Shown one piece after another: positions 18,825-29,190 of a stretch of 64,000 bases of DNA (the stretch's first letter is position 1; every line of letters begins with the position of its first letter). Position numbers and translations under genes: made by a program. Source of the stretch: Vibrio qingdaonensis (GTDB taxonomy: Bacteria; Pseudomonadota; Gammaproteobacteria; Enterobacterales; Vibrionaceae); contig NZ_JAKRRY010000008.1 in NCBI RefSeq assembly GCF_026191675.1, positions 62,001 through 126,000 of the forward strand, read 5' to 3'. Below the pieces are notes generated by a model, which searched no databases, had not been told where the DNA came from, and worked only from the letters and a program-made list of their open reading frames with translations.

Positions 18825-19352
18825 ATGCAAGATTCATTTGAAGAAATTATGTTAATGGCACTATGTACCAAGGTGCCTCAAGTCTTTTATTTGAATGACC
18901 TAGTTAAACAGATTGAAAGCGATTACCAGGGAAATTTGTCTCAAAGTTCTATCAAGCGATTAGTCGAACGCTTACTAGAGTCATATGAATCTGAAGATCA
19001 GCCAATTATTCAATCGCTTGGCAGTAAACAAGCCGTTGGCGCTATTTACAGAAAGCTCTATACTGAAAATGAGCAAGGCGAACTCATTAAGAGTTACCCA
19101 AAATTGCCAGACTATTTTGAGATCGAGCACATCAAAGAAGTACGCAATACAATAGATGAAAAGCTAGACTTGCTTGAGAATCAAATTCACGCATATCAAA
19201 GATTGAGCTATAGCTTCCCTCAAACTGAGGATTGGTCTGATGCAAAGTTAAGACGACTTCTAAAACAAAAAGCATTTCTCACTGAAGATCTTGATGTCAT
19301 TGACGAACTTCTAGCAGAAACACAGCATCTAGAAAACAAGTGTGATTCGTAG
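18825..19352 (+). CDS. Unknown helical protein divergent from the XRE regulator
   Basis: 175 residues, not recognised. The N-terminal 70 residues (LCTKVPQVFYLNDLVKQIES, then SSIKRLVERLLESYES) look like a winged-helix domain. The rest is acidic and strongly helical (IKEVRNTIDEKLDLLENQIHAY). GGAG precedes the ATG. It shares the operator region with the XRE gene and ends in its own terminator. A replication- or transcription-regulating partner is possible, but nothing in the sequence proves it. Confidence 0.55.
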   Translation: MQDSFEEIMLMALCTKVPQVFYLNDLVKQIESDYQGNLSQSSIKRLVERLLESYESEDQPIIQSLGSKQAVGAIYRKLYTENEQGELIKSYPKLPDYFEIEHIKEVRNTIDEKLDLLENQIHAYQRLSYSFPQTEDWSDAKLRRLLKQKAFLTEDLDVIDELLAETQHLENKCDS

Positions 19353-19365
19353 AAATCACACTTTT
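19338..19365 (+). terminator. Terminator at the end of the 18825 gene
   Basis: AAGTGTGATT / AATCACACTT 10-bp stem with a 6-nt loop and a short T-run. It overlaps the stop codon and lies between this gene and the convergent hsdR. Confidence 0.8.
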
Positions 19366-19467
19366 AATCTTTCATTCCAACATCAATATCTCAACTCATG
19401 ATTACAAGAGTTTGTCACAGTATAGAATAGAAATTGTTTCGATATTCTATGTAGCTACTCTTAAAAG

Positions 19468-22400
19468 TTAAGGATTCACTAGCTCAGCTTGCTCTAATAC
19501 AAGTTCAACTGCATCGGCTTGCTCATCTGGTGGGTAGCCAGTACGTTTCAATATCTGCTTAATTTTGAGGCGCATCTTAGCTCGCAAATTTTTGCGCTTT
19601 GCCCAGTCTGGTTGAGCGCTTTTACGAATTTCCTCGGCAAGCTTACGAGCGATGGTCAAGATGTCTTCTTGCTTCATAGCTTCACGAGCGGAATCGTTAG
19701 CAACTAAAGCATCGAAGAATGCTAATTCCTCTTTGGTTAGATCTAATTCTTCCCCACGATCTGCTGACTCTCTCAATTCTTTTGCAAGTTTGATCAGCTC
19801 TTCGATTACCACGCTAGTTTCTACTGAGCGATTACGATACTTATCAAGTGAATTGCGTAACATTTCTGAGAAGGTCTTGTAAGCTACAGCGTTCTTAACA
19901 GTACGAGTTTTGATTTCATCTTGAATGAGCTTTTTAAGCATTTCTACGGCTAAACTCTTGTGCTCACTCTTCTCAACTTCAGCTAAGAACTCATCGTCAA
20001 GAATGCTAATGTTTGGCTTATTCAACCCTGCTGAATCAAATACATCTACGATATCACCCGAAACAATTGTCTCAGAAACCACTTGCCTTAATGCAGTTTG
20101 AACCTTTTCATCAGACATACGCTGTTTTGAAGTCGTAGACTTTTTAATAGCAGCACGCAGAGTCTCGAAGAAAGCAATCTCTTCTTTAATTTCCTTAGCC
20201 TCATCCATGCTTGAACACAGACTAAAAGCCTTGGATAGAGATAAAGCCGCTTTATCAAAGCGCTTTTTGCCATCCTCTAAGTTAAGAATGTGGTTCATTG
20301 CGCCAGCAAGCAGTCCAAGCGTATTAGTCTTGAAATCGCTGTAATCAAAACCATGCATGATGCCACGACAAACATCCAGTTTTGTCTTAGTCACAACCAT
20401 AGCTTCGCTTAGGTCGATGGTTGGAGAACCATTACCACTTGCTGTGTAATTGGCAATAGCATTACGCAACTCAGGAGCAATCCCTAAGTAATCAACTATC
20501 AAACCACCTTCTTTGTCTCGGAACACACGGTTAACACGAGCAATTGCCTGCATTAAGTTATGTCCTTTCAGCGGTTTGTCGATATACATGGTATTTAAAC
20601 AAGGAGCATCAAAACCCGTTAGCCACATATCACAAACGATGACCAACTTAAGCTCATCATTAGGGTTCTTAACTCGCTTAGCAATTTTCTTCTGAATAGG
20701 CTTCTTGTGAATGTGTTTCTGGTATTTCTCAGGATCGTCAGAAGTCCCTGTCATGATCACTTTCATGCAGCCCTTTTCAGGATCGTCATCAGCCCATTCA
20801 GGTTTTAGCTCAGCAACTTTATCGTAAACCTGAACGCAGGCTTCACGACTGATGCAAACCATCATCGCCTTAGATAGAGACGTTTCTTCACGATCAGCAA
20901 AGTGATTGAGCATATCTTTCACAAGGCGTTCAACACGGTCTTCCGCACAGATAAGCGCTTCTAAAGCTGCATTACGAGACTTAGTTTTAGCTTGATCATC
21001 TTCATCATATTCAGACACCAGATAATCAACTTTTTGGTCAACGTCTTCTTCTGTGGTGTTTTTATCCATATCTAGCTTGATAAGACGACTCTCATAATAG
21101 AGTGGTTTTGTTGCACCATCCTTCTGAGCCTGTTCAATATCATATACAGAGACATCTTCACCAAATACGACACGAGTATCTTTGTCTTCCATTTCGATTG
21201 GCGTACCAGTAAAACCGATAAATCCAGCGTTAGGTAGTGAGTCTCTCAAGTGTTGAGCGTAACCATACTTCATTTCGCTCGTCTTCTTGTCTACACGAGC
21301 TTTTAAACCATATTGAGTACGATGAGCTTCATCTGCCGCTACAACAATGTTGTGACGCTCTGTGAGCGGTTTACAGCGAGTCTCGCCCTTAGGTGGTGAG
21401 AACTTTTGCATTGTTGTAAAGATAATGCCGCCAGAATGACGATTATTGAGTAAGTCGATCAAGTCATCTCTATCTTTGGCTTGTACTGGCGTGTCATTTA
21501 AAAGCTCAGCATTTTCCGAGAATGTTTCGAACAACTGCTCATCTAAGTCATTACGGTCAGTAACAACGACAATCGTTGGATTATTCATTGAAGGAGAAGC
21601 CATCAGCTTCGCACTGTAGAACGTCATCGACAGAGACTTACCAGAGCCTTGCGTATGCCAGTAAACACCGCAACGTTGATCACCATCGTGCCTTGTCGCT
21701 CGAATAGTGCTTTCTACCGCAGCTCGTACACCGTGGAATTGGTGATAACCAGCGATTTTCTTAACCACCTTTTCGACATCAACTTCATACGAAATGTAGT
21801 ATTGAAGATAATCAAGCAGCAGCTCTTGATTAAAGAATCCACGTACCATTACTTCTAGGGCTAACGTATCTTCTGTATCATCACGAGAGCCATCAATGGT
21901 TCTCCAAGGTGTAAAGCGATCACGATCAGCAGTTAAAGAGCCGATATAAGCCTCAGTACCATCTGAAATGATCAATGATTCATTAAAGATAAATAGGTCT
22001 TTAATTGCACTCTTGTAAGTTTGTACTTGGTTGTAAGCACGCCACACATCAGCTTTAGTATCAGCAGGATTTTTAAGCTCTAGAACCGATATTGGTAAGC
22101 CATTCAGGAAAACGACAATATCAGGTCTACGATTGTCCACTTCGCCATTTGTCACACCGTTGACTGAGAACTGACGGATTGCTAACCAGTCGTTATCTTC
22201 ATTCTCAAAATCAACCAGCATGACTCTATCACCGACAGGTTGACCATCTTCATCTTCGTAATCGACTTGAATGCCTTCTATTAATTGACGGTGAAAAGTG
22301 TGGTTAGCACGCTCGGTAGACGGTACGGTGGTAAGTAAGATGTCTATAGCTGTATCAATACAAGCTTCAGGAAGGTGTTCATTGATATCAACCAGAGCCT

Positions 22401-22554
22401 TACGCAAACGAGGTTTAAGCACAACATCTGATAGCGATTCTCGCTCTGGTGTTGCACCAGTCGGCTCTAGTTCGCTACCGTTGATGGTTTGATAGCCTAT
22501 TTGGTTAAACCAGACCATACAATGGTCTTCTAGCATTTCTTCAGTTATTTTCAT
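19468..22554 (-). CDS. hsdR: Type I restriction enzyme R subunit HsdR
   Basis: Motor and nuclease subunit of the type I restriction complex, 1028 residues. The nuclease domain has RRPDIVVFLNG...LELKN (about 138-158), a PD-(D/E)xK core. The SF2 translocase has Walker A HTQGSGKSLS (about 303), DEAH in VAADEAHRTQYG (about 408), GFTGTPIE, and the late motif QAIARVNRVFRDK. The C-terminal 250 residues are helical, as needed for assembly with HsdM. Third gene of hsdM-hsdS-hsdR, 82 bp behind hsdS. No frameshift seen, so it is probably active. Confidence 0.95.
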   Translation of the reverse strand: MKITEEMLEDHCMVWFNQIGYQTINGSELEPTGATPERESLSDVVLKPRLRKALVDINEHLPEACIDTAIDILLTTVPSTERANHTFHRQLIEGIQVDYEDEDGQPVGDRVMLVDFENEDNDWLAIRQFSVNGVTNGEVDNRRPDIVVFLNGLPISVLELKNPADTKADVWRAYNQVQTYKSAIKDLFIFNESLIISDGTEAYIGSLTADRDRFTPWRTIDGSRDDTEDTLALEVMVRGFFNQELLLDYLQYYISYEVDVEKVVKKIAGYHQFHGVRAAVESTIRATRHDGDQRCGVYWHTQGSGKSLSMTFYSAKLMASPSMNNPTIVVVTDRNDLDEQLFETFSENAELLNDTPVQAKDRDDLIDLLNNRHSGGIIFTTMQKFSPPKGETRCKPLTERHNIVVAADEAHRTQYGLKARVDKKTSEMKYGYAQHLRDSLPNAGFIGFTGTPIEMEDKDTRVVFGEDVSVYDIEQAQKDGATKPLYYESRLIKLDMDKNTTEEDVDQKVDYLVSEYDEDDQAKTKSRNAALEALICAEDRVERLVKDMLNHFADREETSLSKAMMVCISREACVQVYDKVAELKPEWADDDPEKGCMKVIMTGTSDDPEKYQKHIHKKPIQKKIAKRVKNPNDELKLVIVCDMWLTGFDAPCLNTMYIDKPLKGHNLMQAIARVNRVFRDKEGGLIVDYLGIAPELRNAIANYTASGNGSPTIDLSEAMVVTKTKLDVCRGIMHGFDYSDFKTNTLGLLAGAMNHILNLEDGKKRFDKAALSLSKAFSLCSSMDEAKEIKEEIAFFETLRAAIKKSTTSKQRMSDEKVQTALRQVVSETIVSGDIVDVFDSAGLNKPNISILDDEFLAEVEKSEHKSLAVEMLKKLIQDEIKTRTVKNAVAYKTFSEMLRNSLDKYRNRSVETSVVIEELIKLAKELRESADRGEELDLTKEELAFFDALVANDSAREAMKQEDILTIARKLAEEIRKSAQPDWAKRKNLRAKMRLKIKQILKRTGYPPDEQADAVELVLEQAELVNP

Positions 22555-22636
22555 TGTTATATCTATTCTTTGTTATTGTTTTTATTGTTCTAAATAGTAA
22601 TAAGCCTAGCCCTCTGACGAGAGCTAGGTCTTCTAG

Positions 22637-23923
22637 TTACATCGCTTCTGCTAGTTCTTCCTTCGCTTCACCAACAGAAAGTTGGCCTGAGATCAATTTT
22701 GGGAGTAATCGATCACGTAATTTTGATAGTGTTATGTTTTGAGCATTATTTGATATCACTCTCTCAAAAAGCTTTAATGCAATATCTTCAAATTTGGATA
22801 TAGCATTTAATGAAGGAACTATAACTGGAGTTTGTTCTATGCCTTTGGCACTGATGTTAGGCTGAGCACTACCGTGAGCTGTTTTAACTATCGTATTAAA
22901 TACAACAGGATGTTGTAAGTTTAAGTATGTAAAGTAATTATCATCCACTTCTAGCGAGGACTTAAATCGAGCTACACGTTGGTTAAGGTATGCATTTCTT
23001 CCATCACCTACATACAAGCCACTTTTACCAACTGTTGCACCAGTCATAGCCATCAAAATATCACCATTATTAAGCTTGAATCTCAAAGATGAAGATGCCA
23101 GGTCATCATCAACACACTGGCAATCGTTCAATCGTATAGTACCATCGCCAACAATATTCTTAATTTTTACTACTGGATTCCCTTGCTCGATGAAACTTTT
23201 GCTCTTAAAGGCATATCCACCTTGAACACTTGTAAAATCACCTAAACACCCAGCTTTCCACCCCTTCGGAATCATCCCCAACTCAGAGCTTTCAAACTCA
23301 CTTGGAAACAACGCTTGGATCTCAGGTGATAACCCATCGAAAGGCAAACCTTCTTTGTTCGCTTTTACTGGGTCAAAGTCGATAAACCATGATTTGAAGA
23401 TGCGTTGGGCAATCTTTTCGAGGGTTTGATTCATTACTTTATTGTTAGCGATTTTGCCCTCTAATTGCTCAGCAAACTTACCAACAAATTTAGCTGCATT
23501 GTGATCTATAATCTCAACTTCGAAATTGTTTAGCGCATCTTTACCAAGATTAGGAAATGTTGTTCCCGTTGCAACCTTTAACAAACCAGCTAAATTTGAC
23601 TCAATTACTGATTTTACAAAGGGGGTGGAATAACCGCCTTTCCCTCGTATAGCTCCAATACCTCGTCCTATAGCATATTCCTGCTCACCATAGTTCATTC
23701 GTCCCGTGGTTGACCCACGCACACAAAATAAAATATCACCTACTAGGGATGTTTTTTTTGCATCCGTTGTGAACTGCGTAGGGTAAGGGTGTGTAGTGCC
23801 AAATTCTGTAGGTCCATTTAACAATGGCATCCCAGAGCCATCATTATTACATGTATCCCCTTTTGGGGACTGCCCCATAACAATTTCGGCAATGTCGCCT
23901 AATCTAACTTTGCTAGATGTCAT
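22637..23923 (-). CDS. hsdS: Type I restriction specificity subunit HsdS
   Basis: About 428 residues from the ATG at 23923 (MTSSKVRLGDIAEIVMGQSP), overlapping the hsdM end by 11 bp. Two target-recognition domains are visible, each introduced by a typical pattern (RLGDIAEIVMGQSPKG; CLGDFTSVQGGYAFKS) and separated by conserved helices (VMNQTLEKIAQRIFKSWFID and the final LRDRLLPKLISGQL). Between them is the family phrase DFDPVKANKEGLPFDG. It sets the DNA target, which cannot be read from sequence alone. Confidence 0.93.
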   Translation of the reverse strand: MTSSKVRLGDIAEIVMGQSPKGDTCNNDGSGMPLLNGPTEFGTTHPYPTQFTTDAKKTSLVGDILFCVRGSTTGRMNYGEQEYAIGRGIGAIRGKGGYSTPFVKSVIESNLAGLLKVATGTTFPNLGKDALNNFEVEIIDHNAAKFVGKFAEQLEGKIANNKVMNQTLEKIAQRIFKSWFIDFDPVKANKEGLPFDGLSPEIQALFPSEFESSELGMIPKGWKAGCLGDFTSVQGGYAFKSKSFIEQGNPVVKIKNIVGDGTIRLNDCQCVDDDLASSSLRFKLNNGDILMAMTGATVGKSGLYVGDGRNAYLNQRVARFKSSLEVDDNYFTYLNLQHPVVFNTIVKTAHGSAQPNISAKGIEQTPVIVPSLNAISKFEDIALKLFERVISNNAQNITLSKLRDRLLPKLISGQLSVGEAKEELAEAM

Positions 23924-25460
23924 ACCCAACCTCCGCAAGCGAAGCCTTGATTTTCTCATCAAGAGTCACAGACTTAGCAATTTGACCTGATAGCTGTTCA
24001 GTTAAGATTGCCATATCTTCTTGATAAGAAGCTTCATCTTCCTCAACTTCAGCAGCGCCAACGTAACGACCTGGTGACAGAACAAACCCTGCTTTCTGAA
24101 TATCTTCAAGTTTTGCTGACTTACAAAAGCCTGGAATATCAACATATTTACTGTCTTTTTCAGCAAATTCAGTCTTCGCCCACGCATGGTAGGTCTGAGC
24201 AATTTCATTGATATGCTCTTCATCAAACACAAGCTGAGCGCGAGTCTCTAAACGACCTAGATGACGAGCATCGATAAACAATGTTTCGCCTTTACGTTTC
24301 TTGTCTTTGTTGTAGACGAAGATACAAGATGGGATTTGAGTGTTGATGAACAGCTTAGGTGGCAAGGCAACCATACATTCTACTAGGTCATCTTCGATAA
24401 TAGCTTTACGTATAGCACCTTCCGTATTGGCAGTGGAAGTCATCGCACCGTTCGCCATTACTACGCCTGCACGACCAGTTTCATTCAGGTGGTACAACAT
24501 ATGTTGCATCCAAGCATAGTTGGCGTTGCTGTCAGTCGGCGTACCCCACTTCCAACGTACATCATTGGCAACTTTGCTTGCGCCCCACTTTTCTTGGTTG
24601 AATGGTGGGTTAGCTAGGATGTAATCAGCGCGAACATCTTTGTGTAAATCGTTTAGAAGCGTATCGGCATTCTCTTCACCTAGGTCAAAATCAAGACCAC
24701 GAATAAGCAGGTTCATCGCTGCCATTTTCCAAGTCGTGTGGGTGTACTCTTGACCGTAAACGCTAATATCGCCTCGTTCACCACCATTACGCTCCATGAA
24801 CTTCTCAGACCATGCAACCATACCGCCAGATCCAATAGCTGGTTCGTATAAAATACCTCGTGTTGGTGCAATGATTTCTACAAGCGTTTTAACGATAGAT
24901 TCAGATGTAAAAAATGCACCCGCATCAGCACCTTCGGCAAGAGCGAATTGCCCAAGGAAATATTCATACGCCAAACCCAGAACATCAGCAGATCGATGTT
25001 CACTGTTCGTGAAGCTTAAAGAGCTAAGCAAATCAACCAGCTCACCTAATTTACTTGAAGGGATTTTAAGAAGACCAAAACCACGGTAAAGCATGCCTTT
25101 TAACTCAGGGTTATGCTCTTCAATCGCTTTTGATGCGTCATCTAGAACTTTTGCGTAATTAGTTTGTTTAGCGTTATCAACTAAGTATTCCCAACGTGCA
25201 ATTTCTGGAACCCAAAAGATGTTACCAGCTTCGTATAAATCACGGTCTTCCAAGTTCATCTCGAAAAACTCATGGTCTTCATCTTTTACCCATTCTTGAG
25301 CGTCTTCACGGAATTCTACAAAGGAGTCGCTAACATACTTAAAGAATAGAAGAGCAAGCACAGGGTGCTTGTATTCAGAGGGCTGCAATGCACCACGTAA
25401 CGCTACGGCTGATTCCCACAACGTGTCAAAAAACTCTTTGTCACCAACGTTTTTAACCAT
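23913..25460 (-). CDS. hsdM: Type I DNA N6-adenine methyltransferase HsdM
   Basis: 515 residues. The SAM-binding motif I is EPAIGSGGM (about 206) and the catalytic motif IV is NPPF in ILANPPFNQEKWG (about 285). The N-terminal helical domain (FFDTLWESAVALRGALQPSEY) is the usual HsdM_N. First gene of the hsd operon. It methylates host sites and forms the complex core with HsdS. The upstream 390 bp must contain the promoter. Confidence 0.95.
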   Translation of the reverse strand: MVKNVGDKEFFDTLWESAVALRGALQPSEYKHPVLALLFFKYVSDSFVEFREDAQEWVKDEDHEFFEMNLEDRDLYEAGNIFWVPEIARWEYLVDNAKQTNYAKVLDDASKAIEEHNPELKGMLYRGFGLLKIPSSKLGELVDLLSSLSFTNSEHRSADVLGLAYEYFLGQFALAEGADAGAFFTSESIVKTLVEIIAPTRGILYEPAIGSGGMVAWSEKFMERNGGERGDISVYGQEYTHTTWKMAAMNLLIRGLDFDLGEENADTLLNDLHKDVRADYILANPPFNQEKWGASKVANDVRWKWGTPTDSNANYAWMQHMLYHLNETGRAGVVMANGAMTSTANTEGAIRKAIIEDDLVECMVALPPKLFINTQIPSCIFVYNKDKKRKGETLFIDARHLGRLETRAQLVFDEEHINEIAQTYHAWAKTEFAEKDSKYVDIPGFCKSAKLEDIQKAGFVLSPGRYVGAAEVEEDEASYQEDMAILTEQLSGQIAKSVTLDEKIKASLAEVGYDI

Positions 25461-25850
25461 TTTTTATTTCTCATCATAATCTGACTTTAATTACCAAACA
25501 TCGTATCTCAAACAGGTTGAAATGTCCATTTGCGCTATGTAACATAGAAACGATAAAAATCTTAAAAAACAACAAATTATAAAAAACATAAGAACAGTCA
25601 AGACATATCGCCTTAGAGATAGAGCTTGATCTTAAGATGAAGCTTTATAAAAGAATGGACTTACTATGAAAAATTGGTTTTTAGCTAAGGCTGGACAGGA
25701 CTTTCCAGAGTTGCTCCCCTAACACGAAGAGCGATGGGGAAATATCGAAATCAACAGCTAACGAATATGAAGCGTCAGCTTAAAGGAAGACTTAATGTTT
25801 TCTAAACCTACCTGACCTTACTCTAGACCTATAAATTAAAGGAAACTCAA
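25461..25850. other. Intergenic region between divergent hsdM and gajA
   Basis: 390 bp, AT-rich, expected to hold two divergent promoters. No clear operator, terminator or RNA motif was found. A short 18-codon frame beginning at an ATG near 25666 lacks a ribosome-binding site. Confidence 0.5.
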
Positions 25851-27545
25851 TTGGAAATTTCATCTCTTCATCTCAAAGGCTTCAGAAACTTCGATGATGC
25901 TTTAATCAATTTTAATTCAAGCACGTTAATCATTGGTTCAAATGATATAGGTAAAAGTAATATGCTCCATTCTCTTCGCATATTATTAGATAAGAGTCTT
26001 TCTGAAGCTGATATTGAACCCTCGGAGCTAGACTTCCACATTGGTTTAGATGGCACTTCTCAGTATGTAGAGATCACAATAACCTTTAAAGATGTGAAAG
26101 AAGATGCTGTTCTGTCGATTTTAAAAGGTAATGTAAATGACAATGGAGAAACAATTTTTCGCTACACGGCCAATAAGTCAGACCTCAGCTACAAGCTATG
26201 GGTTGGTCAATCGCTAGAAGATTTACAAGAAGTCACAAGTCGCTTTTACCTCAAGTACATTAACCTAAAGTACATTCAGTCACAGCGAGACTTAAATCGT
26301 GTTATCGCCAAAGAAAAGAAGCAACTTCTTCGTATTGCTCAACAAGTACTAAATGAAAACGATAGCCAAGAAGATGAAACTTTACTCACAGAAATAAGTA
26401 CTGATTTAGCAAAATTAAATAGGAAAGTTGCCAAACTAAACTATGTTAAGTCAGCAACAGACGATATCAACAATGAACTAAAAAAACTAGCACACCATAA
26501 CTCAAATTATTCCGTTCAGCTTGACACTGGCGCTATAGAAGTAAATGATTTTATTGACAAACTACAGCTCGGTGCATCCACTGGTGGCGAAAGTGTCATG
26601 CTTGGTGGCGATGGACGCAACAATCAAATACTGCTAGCTTTATGGAAAGCAAAAAGCATAATTGAACAGGATATAGATCACGAGGTTGTTTTTTACGTGG
26701 TTGAAGAGCCTGAAGCCCACCTCCACCCTCATCAGCAGCGTAAATTAGCGACATACTTGATTGAAGAGCTTCCTGGACAGACCATTATATCGTCACACTC
26801 ACCTCAAATTGCTACCAATTTCACTCCAGATTCTATCGTGCGCCTACTTTCATTTAAAAACTCAACTCTAGCTGCTAGTAATGGGTGTTCGCAATGTATT
26901 GCGGAGAGTTGGAAGAGTATGAGTTATAGAATGAGTATCTTACCAGCAGAGGCTTTCTTCTCTAACGGCGTGTTTTTGGTAGAAGGTCCATCAGAGATGC
27001 TCTTTTATCATGAATTAGCTAAGCAAATCGGAATAAACTTAGATTTTAAAAATCTATCTATCCTCTCTGTTGATGGCATTTCGTTCTCTGTATATGTACA
27101 AATATTAAACGCTTTAAACATTCCTTGGGTTATGCGAACTGACAATGACATCAACAAAATTAAAGGTAAAAGTCAGTGGCAATTTGCAGGAGCTAATCGT
27201 TGTTTAAGCGCTGCTAACCTCTCAAAACTAAAGCATAGTGATATTAAACTTTCACCTACCGATGCGTTTAATAATGGTACTTGGAAAATTGTATCGGATG
27301 CAGTGAATTGTAAAGGTATTTATCTTTCTAAAGTAGACCTAGAAACTGATCTAGTAACAGAGCTTCCTGAGTCAATAGTTAAAGCATTAGGAAAAAGTGA
27401 TACAAATGGTGCTATTAAGTACCTACAGGGGAAAAAAGCACTTAGAATGCACCCGTTGCTTAAAAGGATTGATAACGATCTAGCTTCAATTACTTCAGGT
27501 GATTTGGCGAGACCACTACACAAATTAGTGGAAATGGTAAGGTAA
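25851..27545 (+). CDS. gajA: Gabija GajA: OLD-family ATPase with TOPRIM nuclease domain
   Basis: 564 residues from a TTG start (AAGGA 7 nt upstream). The ABC-type ATPase domain starts at residue 1, with Walker A IIGSNDIGKSNML (about 27-37) and Walker B VVEEPEAHLHPHQQRKLATY (about 283). The TOPRIM domain follows: VEGPSEMLFYHELA (catalytic Glu about 378) and VMRTDNDIN (DxD about 430). In Gabija, GajA is a sequence-specific nicking endonuclease held inactive by nucleotides, assembled with GajB. The partner helicase starts 4 bp downstream, which supports Gabija over a solitary OLD nuclease. Confidence 0.88.
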   Translation: MEISSLHLKGFRNFDDALINFNSSTLIIGSNDIGKSNMLHSLRILLDKSLSEADIEPSELDFHIGLDGTSQYVEITITFKDVKEDAVLSILKGNVNDNGETIFRYTANKSDLSYKLWVGQSLEDLQEVTSRFYLKYINLKYIQSQRDLNRVIAKEKKQLLRIAQQVLNENDSQEDETLLTEISTDLAKLNRKVAKLNYVKSATDDINNELKKLAHHNSNYSVQLDTGAIEVNDFIDKLQLGASTGGESVMLGGDGRNNQILLALWKAKSIIEQDIDHEVVFYVVEEPEAHLHPHQQRKLATYLIEELPGQTIISSHSPQIATNFTPDSIVRLLSFKNSTLAASNGCSQCIAESWKSMSYRMSILPAEAFFSNGVFLVEGPSEMLFYHELAKQIGINLDFKNLSILSVDGISFSVYVQILNALNIPWVMRTDNDINKIKGKSQWQFAGANRCLSAANLSKLKHSDIKLSPTDAFNNGTWKIVSDAVNCKGIYLSKVDLETDLVTELPESIVKALGKSDTNGAIKYLQGKKALRMHPLLKRIDNDLASITSGDLARPLHKLVEMVR

Positions 27546-27549
27546 CGCT

Positions 27550-29172
27550 ATGAAGCAGTTTAAGCTAACAGCGCAGCAACAAGAGGCGATTGATTACAAT
27601 GGAAGTATGATTATTACGGCTTGTCCTGGTAGTGGAAAGACAACCGTTGTAACCGAAAAAATTAGACAATCCACCCTAAATTTACCTTCTTATAACGGTG
27701 TCATTGCTATTACATATACTCGAAAAGCGAGCGCAGAACTGAAGCGTAAATGCACTTCGAATGCACATGACACCAAAGCAAGCTTTTTTGGGACAATCGA
27801 TAGTTTTTGTTTCAAAGAAATTATTTTACCATTCTTACCGAGAATTTGGGGATCACCAGCTTTAGAATTAAGAGCAACGAAGAAGTTAATTAGTCCATAC
27901 AATGAGTATTTAAACCAAGAATATAAATCTCCAACAACAGCAGATATTGTCAATGATCCTGGATTCAAAGCTTTATACGATGACGGTATTTTGTGGATGA
28001 ACTCTTTTTCGGCTCTAGCGTTATTTGTTCTCAAGAATTCTTTAGCAGCAAGGCGTTATGTTTCTGCAAGGTATTCAAGCGTCTACATTGATGAGTATCA
28101 AGATTCATCTTTTGCTCAACATCAATTGTTCGTTGAGCTATTTCAGTTAGGATTAACTGCCACCGCAGTTGGTGATTCATGGCAAAGTATTTATGAGTTT
28201 CGTGGTGGTGACTCAAAGCTACTTTTGGCGTTGACAACAGATCCAAGATTCAAGCACTTCGTTATTGACAAGAACCATCGTTGTCACCCTTCTATCGTCA
28301 ATTACGCTGAGCGATTGATTGATAGCAATGCTCAGTTGTTAAAACATGCCCCTGACGATATCAGAGTTCATCGCTCCTACCTCCAAGGTAATCTAACAAG
28401 TATAGGAAACGGTATATCTACTTACATTAATACATTGCTCAAAGATGGCAACATCAAACAAGCATCAGATGTTGGTGTATTAGCTAGAAAAGAGCAATCC
28501 TTACAGATGATTGCTAATGGAATGACCGTCAAGTATAGGTTATATAACGACAACCCTATTGATAAGCATGCTTCAACCGAGTGTGCCGATTTTTATACGG
28601 ATTTATTATCTTATCGATATGGTGCGATTTCCACGATGCAAGACATAATTGATACCTATTTCGAGTCTATTGATCAAAAAAAACTATCAATCAATAACTT
28701 GAGAACAATGATCCAAAAATTAAAAGATGATCAAACTGTGGAAGAGTTGATTGGTAAATTTAACCAATTAGCCACTTTAATTGGCATTAAAGATACAAGA
28801 TCTACAGATACAGCACTAATATCGAAAGTTCATGATGAATCATTTTTGAAGCAGTTTAAATTAAAAGATGAAAATGAAGTACAGGTCATGACACTTCATA
28901 AATCCAAAGGGCTGGAGTTCAAGTATGTGTTTCACTTAGATCTAGAAGAATGGTCTTTTCCTCATCTGACACCTGGAAAATCTTGGGGGGAACAGACGTT
29001 CACTAATCTAGAACAAGATACAAACCTTCATTATGTGGGGATTACCAGAGCTGAAGAACACTGCTTTCTCGTTAGAGCCGAATATAGACAAAACGCAAAA
29101 GGTAAGGATTCATACTCGAATCCATCATATTTTTGGACGTTACCACAGCTTGAAGGGTTGTATTCAGAATGA
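27550..29172 (+). CDS. gajB: Gabija GajB: UvrD-like helicase
   Basis: 540 residues. SF1A helicase: Walker A TACPGSGKTT (about 22-31), GTIDSFC, DEYQDSS (about 180), GDSWQSIYEFRGGD, MTLHKSKGLEFKYVFHLD (about 450) and YVGITRAEEHCFLVRA. Shorter than UvrD/Rep, as is usual for GajB. In the Gabija system it is thought to sense DNA or nucleotide changes during phage replication and to activate GajA. It is 4 bp behind gajA and 18 bp ahead of the next gene, so the run continues into the DUF262 pair. Confidence 0.88.
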   Translation: MKQFKLTAQQQEAIDYNGSMIITACPGSGKTTVVTEKIRQSTLNLPSYNGVIAITYTRKASAELKRKCTSNAHDTKASFFGTIDSFCFKEIILPFLPRIWGSPALELRATKKLISPYNEYLNQEYKSPTTADIVNDPGFKALYDDGILWMNSFSALALFVLKNSLAARRYVSARYSSVYIDEYQDSSFAQHQLFVELFQLGLTATAVGDSWQSIYEFRGGDSKLLLALTTDPRFKHFVIDKNHRCHPSIVNYAERLIDSNAQLLKHAPDDIRVHRSYLQGNLTSIGNGISTYINTLLKDGNIKQASDVGVLARKEQSLQMIANGMTVKYRLYNDNPIDKHASTECADFYTDLLSYRYGAISTMQDIIDTYFESIDQKKLSINNLRTMIQKLKDDQTVEELIGKFNQLATLIGIKDTRSTDTALISKVHDESFLKQFKLKDENEVQVMTLHKSKGLEFKYVFHLDLEEWSFPHLTPGKSWGEQTFTNLEQDTNLHYVGITRAEEHCFLVRAEYRQNAKGKDSYSNPSYFWTLPQLEGLYSE

Positions 29173-29190
29173 AGCTATTACCAAGCGTAA

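Noticed and set aside
25666..25722. 18-codon frame starting at an ATG between hsdM and gajA
   Set aside because: No ribosome-binding site and too short to judge from sequence alone.
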